A stretch of DNA of 64,000 nt, from positions 620,001 through 684,000 of the forward strand of contig NZ_JADMLG010000002.1 in assembly GCF_015674855.1 (NCBI RefSeq), written 5' to 3'. The position numbers and the translations under genes are program-made. Positions 42,210 to 50,815 of the stretch are shown here, in pieces. How positions within the stretch are numbered: position 1 is the first letter of the stretch; each line of letters begins with the position of its first letter. Below the pieces are notes generated by a model. It worked only from the letters and a program-made list of their open reading frames with translations, did no database searches and was not told where the DNA came from. This DNA is from Nocardia bovistercoris (GTDB lineage: Bacteria > Actinomycetota > Actinomycetes > Mycobacteriales > Mycobacteriaceae).

Positions 42210-43607
42210 ATGACCGAGTTGTCGCGCGGTGAGAACCGGCCCGCACCCGGCGACCGGATGACGGTCACCGTGCGGTGTTCCGCGCCCGTCGACGTGTCAG
42301 CGCTGCTGCTCGGGGCGAGCGGGAAGGTCCGTTCGGACGCCGATTTCGTGTTCTTCAACCAGCCTGCGGGTCCCGGCGTCACCTACCGGCACGGGCAGGG
42401 CGCGGGTGACGCGGTCGAGGTGCTCACCGGGGCGCTGCCGCCCGATGTGGAGCGGGTCGTGGTCACCGCGAGCCTGGACGGCAACGGGCCGCGCAACTTC
42501 GCGGGCGTCGGATCGCTGCTCGCGACGATCGGATCGCCCTCGGGCACACTGACTTTCCCGGTGACCGGGTTGAGCACCGAGACGGCGGTGGTCTGCGTCG
42601 AGATCTACCGTCGGTCGGGTGCGTGGAAGGTGCGCGCGGTCGGGCAGGGCTACGACAACGGACTCGCGGGCATCGCGACCGCCTTCGGTGTCGACATCGA
42701 CGCCGAGCCGCCACCGCCGCCGCCCGCCCCGACCGGATTCGCACCGCCGCCCGCCCACCAGAGCGCACCGCCCGCCTATCCGAACCCACCGGCCTATTCG
42801 CCGCCTCCACCGGCTTATCCGCCTTCGTACCCGCCGTCATCAGCACCGCAGCAAGGAGCACCGCCGATGCAGAGCGATCTGTTCAACCCGAACTTCGCCG
42901 AAACCAACGGAGTCGGCATCCAGAAGCAGGGCGGCAAGATGATCAAGGTCGCCGTCAACGGCGAGACCATGGCTCGGGCCGGCGCCATGGTCGCCTACCA
43001 GGGCGACCTGCATTTCCAGGCACTCGGGTCGGGCGGTATCGGCCGCGCCATCCAGCAGCGCCTCACCGGCGAGGGCGTGCCGCTGATGAAGGTGTCGGGC
43101 CGCGGCGACCTTTTCCTCGCCAACAATGCCTCGGACGTGCACACCATCGACCTCGACGGCAGCGACGGACTCACCATCAACGGCTCGAACGTGCTCGCCT
43201 TCGACCCGACGCTGCGCTACGACATCCGCCGGGTGCAGGGCGCGGCAGGCTACGCGAGCAACGCCGGACTGTTCAACTGCGTGTTCACCGGACACGGCCG
43301 CATCGCGATCACCACGCACGGCACCCCGGTCGTCCTCCAGGTCGACCAGCCCACCTACGCCGATCCGCAGGCCGCGGTCGCCTGGTCGTCCAGCCTGCAA
43401 ACCGGGATCAAGCGCAACGACTCCTTCGGACTCGGACGGCTGATGGGCCGCAGCACCGGAGAAGGTGTGACGCTGGCCTTCTCCGGGCGCGGATTCGTCA
43501 TCGTGCAGCCCTCGGAGCTGCCGTCCGGCGGTCTGATCGCGGGCACCGGCGGAGGCCAGCAAGCCGGACAGAGCGGTGGCGGCGTATTCGGCGGCATCCT
43601 CGGCTGA
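42210..43607 (+). CDS. TerD-AIM24 fusion protein
   Basis: A 465-residue two-domain protein. The N-terminal about 165 residues form a TerD domain (VSALLLGASGKVRSDADFVF, then CVEIYRRSGAWKVRAVGQGY), known from tellurium resistance and calcium binding. A Pro/Ala/Tyr-rich linker (about 168-220) leads to an AIM24/TIGR00266 domain (LFNPNFAETNGVGIQKQGGK, then FVIVQPSELPSGGLIAGTGG) ending Gly-rich. The combination suggests a stress or envelope role. GAGG precedes the ATG at 42210. Single gene; nothing else of a ter cluster is here. Confidence 0.9.
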   Translation: MTELSRGENRPAPGDRMTVTVRCSAPVDVSALLLGASGKVRSDADFVFFNQPAGPGVTYRHGQGAGDAVEVLTGALPPDVERVVVTASLDGNGPRNFAGVGSLLATIGSPSGTLTFPVTGLSTETAVVCVEIYRRSGAWKVRAVGQGYDNGLAGIATAFGVDIDAEPPPPPPAPTGFAPPPAHQSAPPAYPNPPAYSPPPPAYPPSYPPSSAPQQGAPPMQSDLFNPNFAETNGVGIQKQGGKMIKVAVNGETMARAGAMVAYQGDLHFQALGSGGIGRAIQQRLTGEGVPLMKVSGRGDLFLANNASDVHTIDLDGSDGLTINGSNVLAFDPTLRYDIRRVQGAAGYASNAGLFNCVFTGHGRIAITTHGTPVVLQVDQPTYADPQAAVAWSSSLQTGIKRNDSFGLGRLMGRSTGEGVTLAFSGRGFVIVQPSELPSGGLIAGTGGGQQAGQSGGGVFGGILG

Positions 43608-43778
43608 ACGCACCGCACGGTTCACCCGCGTCGGGGTTCAGGCCGACGCCCAGATCGGACGAAGGCGAAGTGCACGCCGGGTCGTCCGTCGCGTCGGAGT
43701 CCAGGCGCCGACCCGGAAGTCCGCGCCGCCCCGGACTCGCAACGGGGCGCGGGCGGCGGGGGCTACGGCGGCCGGATA

Positions 43779-44162
43779 TCAGGCCGCGCCCGGGTCGTAC
43801 TGCATCGCGCCGATCGGGTTGCCCGACGGGTCGGCGAAGAAGATCAGGTGACCGACGCCCGCGATGGTGAAGCGCTCCATGAGCAGGGTGCCGCCCGCCG
43901 CGATGACCGCGCGGGCGGTCGCGTCCACGTCGTCGACGGCGAAGGTGCATTCCAGTCCGAGGGTCGGCTGTCCATCGATCAGGGCGCGACGCTGCTGTAG
44001 CGCGCCGCCGATACCGGGTTCGGCTTCGGTGCCGGTCTCGATCTCGAAGAATCCGGGCGGCCCCCACGGGCTGAAACGCCAGCCGAGGACCTGCTCGTAG
44101 AAGGTCTTGCTGGCGTAGACGTCGTCGGCGTTGATGGCGAAATGCGAGAGATTCGTTGGCAT
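43779..44162 (-). CDS. VOC (glyoxalase/bleomycin-resistance-like) protein
   Basis: A 127-residue VOC-fold protein made of two beta-alpha-beta-beta-beta units. First metal residue is H in NLSHFAINADDVY (about residue 7), and later GVGHLIFFADPSGNPIGAM has the second histidine and the typical DPSGNP turn. Divergent from an AraC-type gene 54 bases away, which may regulate it. The exact reaction (lyase, dioxygenase or drug binding) cannot be read from sequence. Confidence 0.88.
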   Translation of the reverse strand: MPTNLSHFAINADDVYASKTFYEQVLGWRFSPWGPPGFFEIETGTEAEPGIGGALQQRRALIDGQPTLGLECTFAVDDVDATARAVIAAGGTLLMERFTIAGVGHLIFFADPSGNPIGAMQYDPGAA

Positions 44163-44216
44163 GCGGCCATCGTCGCATCGCAGGCGGACCGCGTTCCACG
44201 TAATCTTTGCCGAGAA

Positions 44217-44969
44217 ATGTCGAAAACACGACACCGCACCGAGCCGCTGGTCCGCGGCTACGCGGTGACCCATCCACCCGGCCGCGCGGCCCTCGCGGAC
44301 CAAGCGGGCTGGGATCACCTGATCTACACCGCCACCGGCACGCTGACGGTGCATGCGGGCGACCACGTGTGGACCGTGCCGCCGCACCGCGCGCTCTGGC
44401 TGCCCGACGGCGCCGCGGCCGAGACGCGCAACCACTATCGCGCCGCAGTGCGCACCCTCTATTTCGCCGCGCATCTGCGCGCCGCGCCCGCAACAGCCAC
44501 GGTCGTCACCCTGTCGGGCTTCCCGCGCGAACTGCTGCTGTACGTCGTGCGGGTCTGCCCGCTCACCGACACCGACGACAGCCAACGCGCTCTGCTGACC
44601 GTCCTGCTCGATCAGCTACGCGACCTACCCGCCGCGCGCCTCGCCCTACCCGTCCCGCACGATCCCGCCACTCGCCGCGCGGCCGAGATCCTGCGCACCG
44701 ACCCCGACGCCGAACTGGGCGAGATCGCGCGCGGCATCGGCATGAGCAGGCGCACCCTCGAACGCCGGTTCGCCGCGGAGACCGGTATCGCCCTCGGCGC
44801 GTGGCGTCGCCGAGCCAGACTGCTCGGCGCACTCGAACCCCTGGCCGCGGGCGTGCCCGTGGCGCGGGTCGGCGTCGAATCCGGCTATTCCACCGCCTCG
44901 GCGTTCGTCACCGCCTTCACGACCGAATTCGGCGAATCACCCCGAAACTTCCTGCGCGGCAAAGCATGA
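44217..44969 (+). CDS. AraC family transcriptional regulator
   Basis: A 250-residue regulator: an N-terminal cupin-like sensor domain (about 10-100; HVWTVPPHRALWLPDGAAAE) followed by an AraC helix-turn-helix pair at 160-250 (AEILRTDPDAELGEIARGIG, SRRTLERRFAAETG, SGYSTASAFVTAFTTEFGES, NFLRGK). Typical of cupin AraC sensors for small molecules. It is divergent from the VOC gene, its likely target. The ATG at 44217 lies next to weak GCCGAGAA. Confidence 0.9.
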   Translation: MSKTRHRTEPLVRGYAVTHPPGRAALADQAGWDHLIYTATGTLTVHAGDHVWTVPPHRALWLPDGAAAETRNHYRAAVRTLYFAAHLRAAPATATVVTLSGFPRELLLYVVRVCPLTDTDDSQRALLTVLLDQLRDLPAARLALPVPHDPATRRAAEILRTDPDAELGEIARGIGMSRRTLERRFAAETGIALGAWRRRARLLGALEPLAAGVPVARVGVESGYSTASAFVTAFTTEFGESPRNFLRGKA

Positions 44970-44973
44970 AGCG

Positions 44974-46008
44974 TCAGGTCTGGCGGAGCGGTTCGTATTC
45001 GTCGGCGCCGAGGCCGAATGTCCACGCGACGCCCGCGCGGGCCGTGCTCGTGTCCGGTGGGACCCGGAGCCAGTAGGTGCGGCTGGTGCCGTCGGGTTCG
45101 GGCGTCGAATTCACCACCTCGACCATCACCACGTCCTCGTCGCCGTCGAGTTCGATGCGCCACAGCACCCCGGTCTCGTCGCGGTGGATCGGTCGTGCGC
45201 CGGATTCGTCCAGGTAGCGGTCGTAGCCGTAGAACTCGAGCATGACGCGGCGCAGTTCGGCGTTCTCCTCGGTGCGGATGCGCTCGGCGGTGAGGGTGCG
45301 CAGGTCTTCGAGGAATTCGGCGGGCACGGGCATACCGCGCCAGGCGTGCAGGGCGAAACCGTCGGCGTAGGCGAGCGCGGGACCCGCGCCGCTGTCGAGG
45401 CGACCGGCTTCGTCGCGGTGCAGTTCGGTGGGACGCTCGCTGAGGACCGCGACCTTCTCGTAGGGCCACCACCAGCCCGTCTCGCCCGCGATCACGGCCG
45501 CTTCATGCAACGGCTCGCCGGGGTCGGTGCCGAAGGCCGACAGCCACGCGGCATCGTGCTGGCCGAGTATCGCGTCGAGCAGCAGCAGCCGGATCGCGTT
45601 CTGCTCCTTGCGATTTCCGCCTGCCGCCTCGATCACACCCGCCCTGATCCGGTCGACCACCGACTCGGTGAGTTCCCACAGGTCGGCGCCGGTGGCGCGC
45701 CAGTGTTCGCTGAATCCGGCCGGTCCGAGTCCACCGTGCACGCGCGCGCGTTCGGCCGCCAGCGGCGCGTTGCGCAGCGCTTCCCGCACGCAGGCGCCGG
45801 TCGCGGGCGCGGATTCCGCGCGCAGCAGGCGCACCGCCTCGAGCGGCGAGCGCGCCCAGACCACGGATTCGGGCTCGGCAAGACCGGCCCGGCGATAGGA
45901 AGCGCGCACGGCGGCCTCGGCGATCACCCTGTCACCGGGACCGGTCGCCGTCGAGATCGACCGCCATCGCTGCTGTTTCGTCATACTGTCGCTCAATTCC
46001 TCACTCAC
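44974..46008 (-). CDS. DUF6745 domain protein
   Basis: A 344-residue soluble protein with conserved tryptophans (HDAAWLSAFG, GWWWPYEKVAVLSERP) and a C-terminal beta segment DEDVVMVEVVNSTPEPDGTS then TYWLRVPPDTSTA, agreeing with the actinobacterial DUF6745 family. No known activity. It follows a small conserved protein gene (22 bases) and is divergent from the STM4015 operon, with which it may be functionally linked. The ATG at 46008 gives MSEELSDSMTKQQ; an internal ATG at M9 is possible. Confidence 0.8.
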   Translation of the reverse strand: MSEELSDSMTKQQRWRSISTATGPGDRVIAEAAVRASYRRAGLAEPESVVWARSPLEAVRLLRAESAPATGACVREALRNAPLAAERARVHGGLGPAGFSEHWRATGADLWELTESVVDRIRAGVIEAAGGNRKEQNAIRLLLLDAILGQHDAAWLSAFGTDPGEPLHEAAVIAGETGWWWPYEKVAVLSERPTELHRDEAGRLDSGAGPALAYADGFALHAWRGMPVPAEFLEDLRTLTAERIRTEENAELRRVMLEFYGYDRYLDESGARPIHRDETGVLWRIELDGDEDVVMVEVVNSTPEPDGTSRTYWLRVPPDTSTARAGVAWTFGLGADEYEPLRQT

Positions 46009-46029
46009 CCAGACTCTTTCGTAGCAGAC

Positions 46030-46356
46030 TCAGTCCGCGACGATACGGACCGAACCGGGGACGTACTCGCGCTGCCGCACCACCCGATACCACCCCTTCG
46101 GCAGACCGATCGCCGCGTGCTCCTCGTGCACCACCCGCCCGCCCTCCGGCAGGTGCAGCAACATCGGACCGGTGGCACCGGACTCGCGGATCAGCCTGCC
46201 CGGACCCTGCACCGCGTGCGCGTGACCGGTGACCTCGCCGAGCGCGAGCACCAGCCGCCCGCGCGGATCGCGCGCCACCGACGGCGCGTCTACCAGCGCT
46301 TTCGGCACGGCGGCCGCGGCCACCGGCACGATAAGGACATCGCCTTGCCGATACAT
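46030..46356 (-). CDS. Small conserved protein upstream of DUF6745 gene
   Basis: A 108-residue basic/hydrophobic protein, MYRQGDVLIVPVAAAAVPKA, then GEVTGHAHAVQGP and GRVVHEEHAAIGLPKGWYRV, ending REYVPGSVRIVAD. The look is of a small cupin-like or regulatory beta protein; histidines in HAHAVQG and VVHEEHAA could bind metal. GGAGGAAA precedes the ATG at 46356. It leads a two-gene operon with the DUF6745 gene. The same pair occurs in other actinobacteria by my recollection, function unknown. Confidence 0.75.
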   Translation of the reverse strand: MYRQGDVLIVPVAAAAVPKALVDAPSVARDPRGRLVLALGEVTGHAHAVQGPGRLIRESGATGPMLLHLPEGGRVVHEEHAAIGLPKGWYRVVRQREYVPGSVRIVAD

Positions 46357-46509
46357 GACATTTCCTCCCGTCGCGGCGCGGATCCGCCGCTGTTGCCCGA
46401 GACCGTAGCGCCGGGCACCGACAGAACCGCCCGAGTCGCCGGATGTCGGTGGGGCTTGGTAGAAAGTCGTGACGATCACGGGCACTGCCGGAAGGGGCGG
46501 GCACATCAC

Positions 46510-47481
46510 ATGACCATCGGCGACCATCTCGAGGAGTTCGGCGGGCTGCCCGCGTACACCTTCCCCGACGCCACCACCGACGAGTCGAAGGAGGTGGTTC
46601 TCCCCTCGGCGGAATCGGTCGCGTGGCGCCTGAGCGCGGAGAGCTACGACGCCAAGGAGACCTGGGGCGAATGCTTCACCCGGTTCCTCTACGCCGTCGA
46701 CACCGCGAAGGTGACGGCGATCATCGTCGGCACCTGGCAGGACGTCTACGACAACGGGCCGACCGAGGTGATCGAGGGCCTACGCGCGGCCGCGGACCGG
46801 TTGCCCGCGCTGCGCGCGCTGTTCCTCGGCGACATCGTCATGGAGGAATGCGAGATCTCCTGGATCAACCAGGGTTTGGTCACCCCCATCCTCGAGATCT
46901 TCCCCGACCTGGAGGTCCTCGGGGTGCGCGGCGGCCAGGGCCTGGAATTCGACGCCGTCCGGCACGAGAAACTGCGCACACTCACCGTGGAGACCGGCGG
47001 CCTGCCCGCCGAGGTCGTGCGCGGCATCGCGGCGAGCGATTTCCCGGCGCTCACCCATCTCGACTTGTGGTTGGGCACTTCGGAATACGGCGGTGACAGC
47101 GAGGTCGAGGATCTGGCGGGCATCCTTTCGGGCGCCCGGCTGCCCGCCCTCGAACATCTCGCCTTGCGCAACAGCGAGAATCAGGACGCGGTGTGCGCGG
47201 CCCTGGCCTCGGCGCCGGTGGTGGCCCGGCTGAAGAGTCTCGACGTGTCCATGGGCGTACTCACCGACGAGGGCGCGGCGGCGCTGCTCTCGGGTCAGCC
47301 GCTCGGCCATCTCGACTCGCTCGACCTGCACTACAACTACCTGTCCGACGCGATGCGCGCGAAGTTCCGCGAGGTGCTCGAACCCGCGGGCGTGCGGCTG
47401 GATCTCGACTCCGACGACGCGGAAGAGGACAGCGACGACGAGGACGGCACCGTCTGGCGTTTCGTCTCCGTCGGAGAGTGA
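46510..47481 (+). CDS. STM4015 family leucine-rich-repeat protein
   Basis: A 323-residue protein with regularly spaced Leu repeats, e.g. LPALRALFLGDIVMEECEIS, FPDLEVLGVRGGQGLEFDAV, LPALEHLALRNSENQDAVC and LGHLDSLDLHYNYLSDAM, matching the STM4015 family. The C-terminus is very acidic (DSDDAEEDSDDEDG). No signal peptide. It heads a five-gene operon, 3 bases before STM4014. LRR proteins bind other proteins; in this operon it may be the protein substrate or scaffold. First gene after a divergent promoter region (46357-46509). Confidence 0.9.
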   Translation: MTIGDHLEEFGGLPAYTFPDATTDESKEVVLPSAESVAWRLSAESYDAKETWGECFTRFLYAVDTAKVTAIIVGTWQDVYDNGPTEVIEGLRAAADRLPALRALFLGDIVMEECEISWINQGLVTPILEIFPDLEVLGVRGGQGLEFDAVRHEKLRTLTVETGGLPAEVVRGIAASDFPALTHLDLWLGTSEYGGDSEVEDLAGILSGARLPALEHLALRNSENQDAVCAALASAPVVARLKSLDVSMGVLTDEGAAALLSGQPLGHLDSLDLHYNYLSDAMRAKFREVLEPAGVRLDLDSDDAEEDSDDEDGTVWRFVSVGE

Positions 47482-47484
47482 CCG

Positions 47485-48633
47485 GTGTTCTCATCGGAGC
47501 CGCCGCCGCACCCGCCGCGCTGGGTGATCGTCGGCAACGGGGACAACCGCAGGGTCGCCATGTTCACCGAGGCGGCCCGTGCCGCGGGCGTCACGCACAT
47601 CCGCCTGCTCGAATGGCGTGACGTGCTGCACGGCCGCGGGTGCGAATTCGATGACGACGAGATCGTCCGCCTGGATTCCCCCGGTGAGAACAACGAGGTC
47701 GACCGCCTGCTCCGCGACGCGCCCGAACCCACCCGCGTGGAGGGTTCGGGTCGCTGGTACCGGCGGTTCCTCGCGGCGGTGCGTACCCTGCGCGGCGGGT
47801 TCCGCCTCGACGATACCGAGGATCTCGCCGCGCTGTTCGACAAGCGGCGCAGTCACGCGCGGCTGGCGAAGGCCGGTGTGCCGGTGCCACATTCGCCGAC
47901 TTCGGAGGGGCAGCCGCCGGTGCGCGGCTGGGTCGATGTCCGCGAGCGGCTGCGCGAGATGCCGCGCGTCTTCGTGAAACCGGCGCACGGGTCTTCCGCG
48001 TCGGGTGTGCTCGCGCTCGAATCCACCAGGGGCGGCCGGTTGCGGGCCACCACTTCGGTGGAGATCGCCCCCGACGGCGCGCTGCACAACTCCCTGCGCG
48101 TGCGCCGCTACACCGGCGAACGCGAGATCGCGGCCGTGATCGACCGCCTCGCTCCCGACGGACTGCACCTCGAACAGTGGATTCCGAAGGTCTCGCAGGC
48201 GGGCCGCTCCGCCGATCTGCGCGTGGTGGTGATCGGCGGACGCGCCACCCACGTGGTGGTCAGGACCAGTCGCGCCCCCTTGACGAATCTGCATCTCGGC
48301 GGCGCGCGCGGTGATCTGGAGGTCTTCCGCGCGGCCGTCGGCGAGCGCTGGTCGCGGGCGCTGTCGATCTGCGAGGAGGCCGCAGCGTGCTTCCCGTCGA
48401 CATTGTGCGTCGGGGTCGACCTACTGCCCGCGGTCGGGTGGCGGCATTTCTTCGTCGGCGAGGTCAACGCGTTCGGGGATCTGCTGCCCCGGCTCACCGG
48501 CCTGCCCGAAGGCCCCGCCGCCGGACTCGACACCTACACCGCCCAGGTGATCGCCGCGACCAGCCGTTATCACAACGCGCGGCAATCGTTCTCGCGAGAT
48601 CTCGTCGGCGCGCTGCGCGGAGCGCCGCTGTGA
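47485..48633 (+). CDS. STM4014 family ATP-grasp-like protein
   Basis: A 382-residue protein with an N-terminal Rossmann-like part (VIVGNGDNRRVAMFTEAARA) and an ATP-grasp-type core: RVFVKPAHGSSASGVLALES and FFVGEVNAFGDLLPRL near the end. ATP-grasp enzymes ligate carboxylates to amines through acyl phosphates, so this is the likely ligase of the operon. GTG start is three bases after the STM4015 stop, with GGAGAG upstream. It overlaps STM4013 by four bases. Confidence 0.88.
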   Translation: MFSSEPPPHPPRWVIVGNGDNRRVAMFTEAARAAGVTHIRLLEWRDVLHGRGCEFDDDEIVRLDSPGENNEVDRLLRDAPEPTRVEGSGRWYRRFLAAVRTLRGGFRLDDTEDLAALFDKRRSHARLAKAGVPVPHSPTSEGQPPVRGWVDVRERLREMPRVFVKPAHGSSASGVLALESTRGGRLRATTSVEIAPDGALHNSLRVRRYTGEREIAAVIDRLAPDGLHLEQWIPKVSQAGRSADLRVVVIGGRATHVVVRTSRAPLTNLHLGGARGDLEVFRAAVGERWSRALSICEEAAACFPSTLCVGVDLLPAVGWRHFFVGEVNAFGDLLPRLTGLPEGPAAGLDTYTAQVIAATSRYHNARQSFSRDLVGALRGAPL

Positions 48634-49472
48634 CGGCCGCGGAGCCCGCGCTATCGGAACCGGATATGAACGCGGTCGTCGGGCGCGACGACCTGCTGCT
48701 GCTCACCCTCGACACGCTGCGCTACGACGTGGCGCGGGAGTCGGCGGCGGCGGGTCTGCTGCCGCATCTGACGGCCCGCCTACCCGGCGGCGTCTGGGAG
48801 AAACGCCACGCCCCCGGCAATTTCACCTACGCCTCCCACCACGCGATGTTCGCGGGCTTCCTGCCGACGCCCGCCGCGCCCGGTCCGCATCCGCGCCTGT
48901 TCGCGGCGCGTTTCGCGGGCAGTGAGAGCACCGCCGAACGCACCTTCGTCTTCGACGAGCCCGATCTGGTGACGGCGCTGGCCGCACGCGGCTACCACAC
49001 CGCATGCATCGGCGGCGTCGGCTTCTTCAACAAGCGGGGCGCGCTGGGGAATGTGCTGCCCGGCCTTTTCGCCGAAAGTCATTGGGAGCCTGAATTCTCC
49101 GTGGCATCGCCGACCTCGTTCGAAGCGCAGGTCGCGTGCGCGGAACGAGTCGTGGCCGCCCTCGACGCCGACCGTCCGTTGTTCCTGTTCGTCAACGCCT
49201 CCGCGCTGCATCAACCCAACTGGTTCCACCTGCCCGGCGCGACCCGCGAAGCGGGCGACACCCGAACCACCCACGCCGCCGCGCTGGCCTACATCGATCG
49301 GCACGTCGGTCGCCTGTTCGACGTGATGCGTTCACGGCGGCGCTGTTTCGCCGTAGTCTGTTCCGATCACGGCACCGCGTACGGCGACGACGGCTACACC
49401 GGCCACCGACTCGGCCACGAATCCGTGTGGACGGTTCCCTACGGCCATTTCTTCCTGGAGCCGCCCGCATGA
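48630..49472 (+). CDS. STM4013 family sulfatase/alkaline-phosphatase-like hydrolase
   Basis: A 280-residue alkaline-phosphatase-fold protein. The metal residues are seen as DDLLLLTLDTLRYDVA (D...D at the start; Thr of TLDTLR as the candidate nucleophile) and CSDHGTAYGDDGYTGH with DHG at the C-terminus. The GTG lies in a GTGA overlap with STM4014; an internal ATG at 48666 (MNAVVGRDD) is an alternative. Function inferred only at the fold level: phosphoryl or sulfuryl ester hydrolysis or transfer. Confidence 0.88.
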   Translation: MTAAEPALSEPDMNAVVGRDDLLLLTLDTLRYDVARESAAAGLLPHLTARLPGGVWEKRHAPGNFTYASHHAMFAGFLPTPAAPGPHPRLFAARFAGSESTAERTFVFDEPDLVTALAARGYHTACIGGVGFFNKRGALGNVLPGLFAESHWEPEFSVASPTSFEAQVACAERVVAALDADRPLFLFVNASALHQPNWFHLPGATREAGDTRTTHAAALAYIDRHVGRLFDVMRSRRRCFAVVCSDHGTAYGDDGYTGHRLGHESVWTVPYGHFFLEPPA

Positions 49473-50809
49473 CCCACACGATCACCGCGCCGCGCCCGTA
49501 TCAGAACTACGTCTACGCCTACCCGCACAAGACGGCGTACCGCCCGTTCACGCCGCGCCCGCTGCTCGCCGACCTGTGGGCGGGCGAATCGCGCCGTGCG
49601 CTCTCGCTGTACCTGCACATTCCGTTCTGCGAGGTCAGATGCGGTTTCTGTAATCTGTTCACGCGCGTCGGCGCACCGGACGGGCTCACCGGCCGCTACC
49701 TGGACGCGCTGACCCGCCAGGCCGAGGCGGTGCGCGCCGCCCTCGGCGACGCGCGACCGCCGCATTTCGCCACCGCCGCGTTCGGCGGCGGCACCCCGAC
49801 CTTCCTCGAAGCCGGTGAACTGTCCCGGCTCTGCGATATCGCCGAACGCGTGATGGGCGCCGACCTGCGCGCCATCCCCCTGTCGGTGGAGGCATCGCCG
49901 AGCACCGCCACCGCCGACCGTCTCCGCGTCCTGGCCGAGCGCGGCGCAACCAGGCTGAGCCTCGGCGTGCAGAGCTTCCTGGACCGAGAGGCGCGCGCAG
50001 CCGTGCGCCCGCAACGCCGCGCCGACGTCGAAGCCGCGCTCGGCCGTGTTCGCGACGCGGGCATTCCGGTCCTGAACATCGACCTCATCTACGGCATCAA
50101 CGACCAGACCGCCGCGACCTGGCGGCAATCCCTGGACGCCGCGCTGGCCTGGAAACCCGAGGAGATCTACCTCTACCCGCTCTACGTTCGACCACTGACC
50201 GGACTCGACCGCAACACCGACCCCATCGCGGCCGAACGCGAATGGGACGGACAACGGCTGCGCCGCTACGCCGAGGGCCGCGATCACCTGCTCGCGGCGG
50301 GCTACGAGCAGGTATCCATGCGCATGTTCCGCCGCCTCGACGCGCCGCCGCAGGGTCCCGACGACTACGCCTGCCAAACCGACGGCATGATCGGCCTCGG
50401 CTGCGGCGCCCGTTCCTACACCTCGGGCGCGCACTACTCCTTCGACTACGCCGTCGCCCCGCGCGAAGTCCGCACGATCATCGACACTTACACGGCTACA
50501 ACAGATTTCACCCGCGCTGTCTGCGGACGAGTGATCGACGGCGACGAGGCCGAACGCCGCTACCTCCTGCAATCCCTGCTGCAAGCCGAGGGTTTCGCGA
50601 TCGCCGACTACCAGCTGCGTTTCGGCCGCCAACCGCGCGACGCGTTCCCCGCCGAACTCGACGCACTCGCCGAACGCGGCTGGCTCACCGACCCGGATTC
50701 ACACCAATTGCGTTTGAGCCCCGAAGGTTTGGCGTATTCGGATGCCATCGGCCCCGAATTCTTCTCCCCCGACGTCCGCGCCGCCATGGCCGCCTACGAA
50801 CATCGCTGA
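49469..50809 (+). CDS. STM4012 family radical SAM protein (HemW-like)
   Basis: A 446-residue radical SAM enzyme of the coproporphyrinogen oxidase III/HemW-like superfamily. The iron-sulfur motif is YLHIPFCEVRCGFCNLFTR (CxxxCxxC), GGGTPTFLE follows, and IDLIYGINDQTAATWRQSL is the conserved barrel segment. A HemN C-terminal-like domain occupies the last 100 residues. It begins in an ATGA overlap with STM4013. The absence of any haem genes nearby suggests it acts on a product of this operon rather than haem. Confidence 0.9.
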   Translation: MTHTITAPRPYQNYVYAYPHKTAYRPFTPRPLLADLWAGESRRALSLYLHIPFCEVRCGFCNLFTRVGAPDGLTGRYLDALTRQAEAVRAALGDARPPHFATAAFGGGTPTFLEAGELSRLCDIAERVMGADLRAIPLSVEASPSTATADRLRVLAERGATRLSLGVQSFLDREARAAVRPQRRADVEAALGRVRDAGIPVLNIDLIYGINDQTAATWRQSLDAALAWKPEEIYLYPLYVRPLTGLDRNTDPIAAEREWDGQRLRRYAEGRDHLLAAGYEQVSMRMFRRLDAPPQGPDDYACQTDGMIGLGCGARSYTSGAHYSFDYAVAPREVRTIIDTYTATTDFTRAVCGRVIDGDEAERRYLLQSLLQAEGFAIADYQLRFGRQPRDAFPAELDALAERGWLTDPDSHQLRLSPEGLAYSDAIGPEFFSPDVRAAMAAYEHR

Positions 50810-50815
50810 GCCGCC

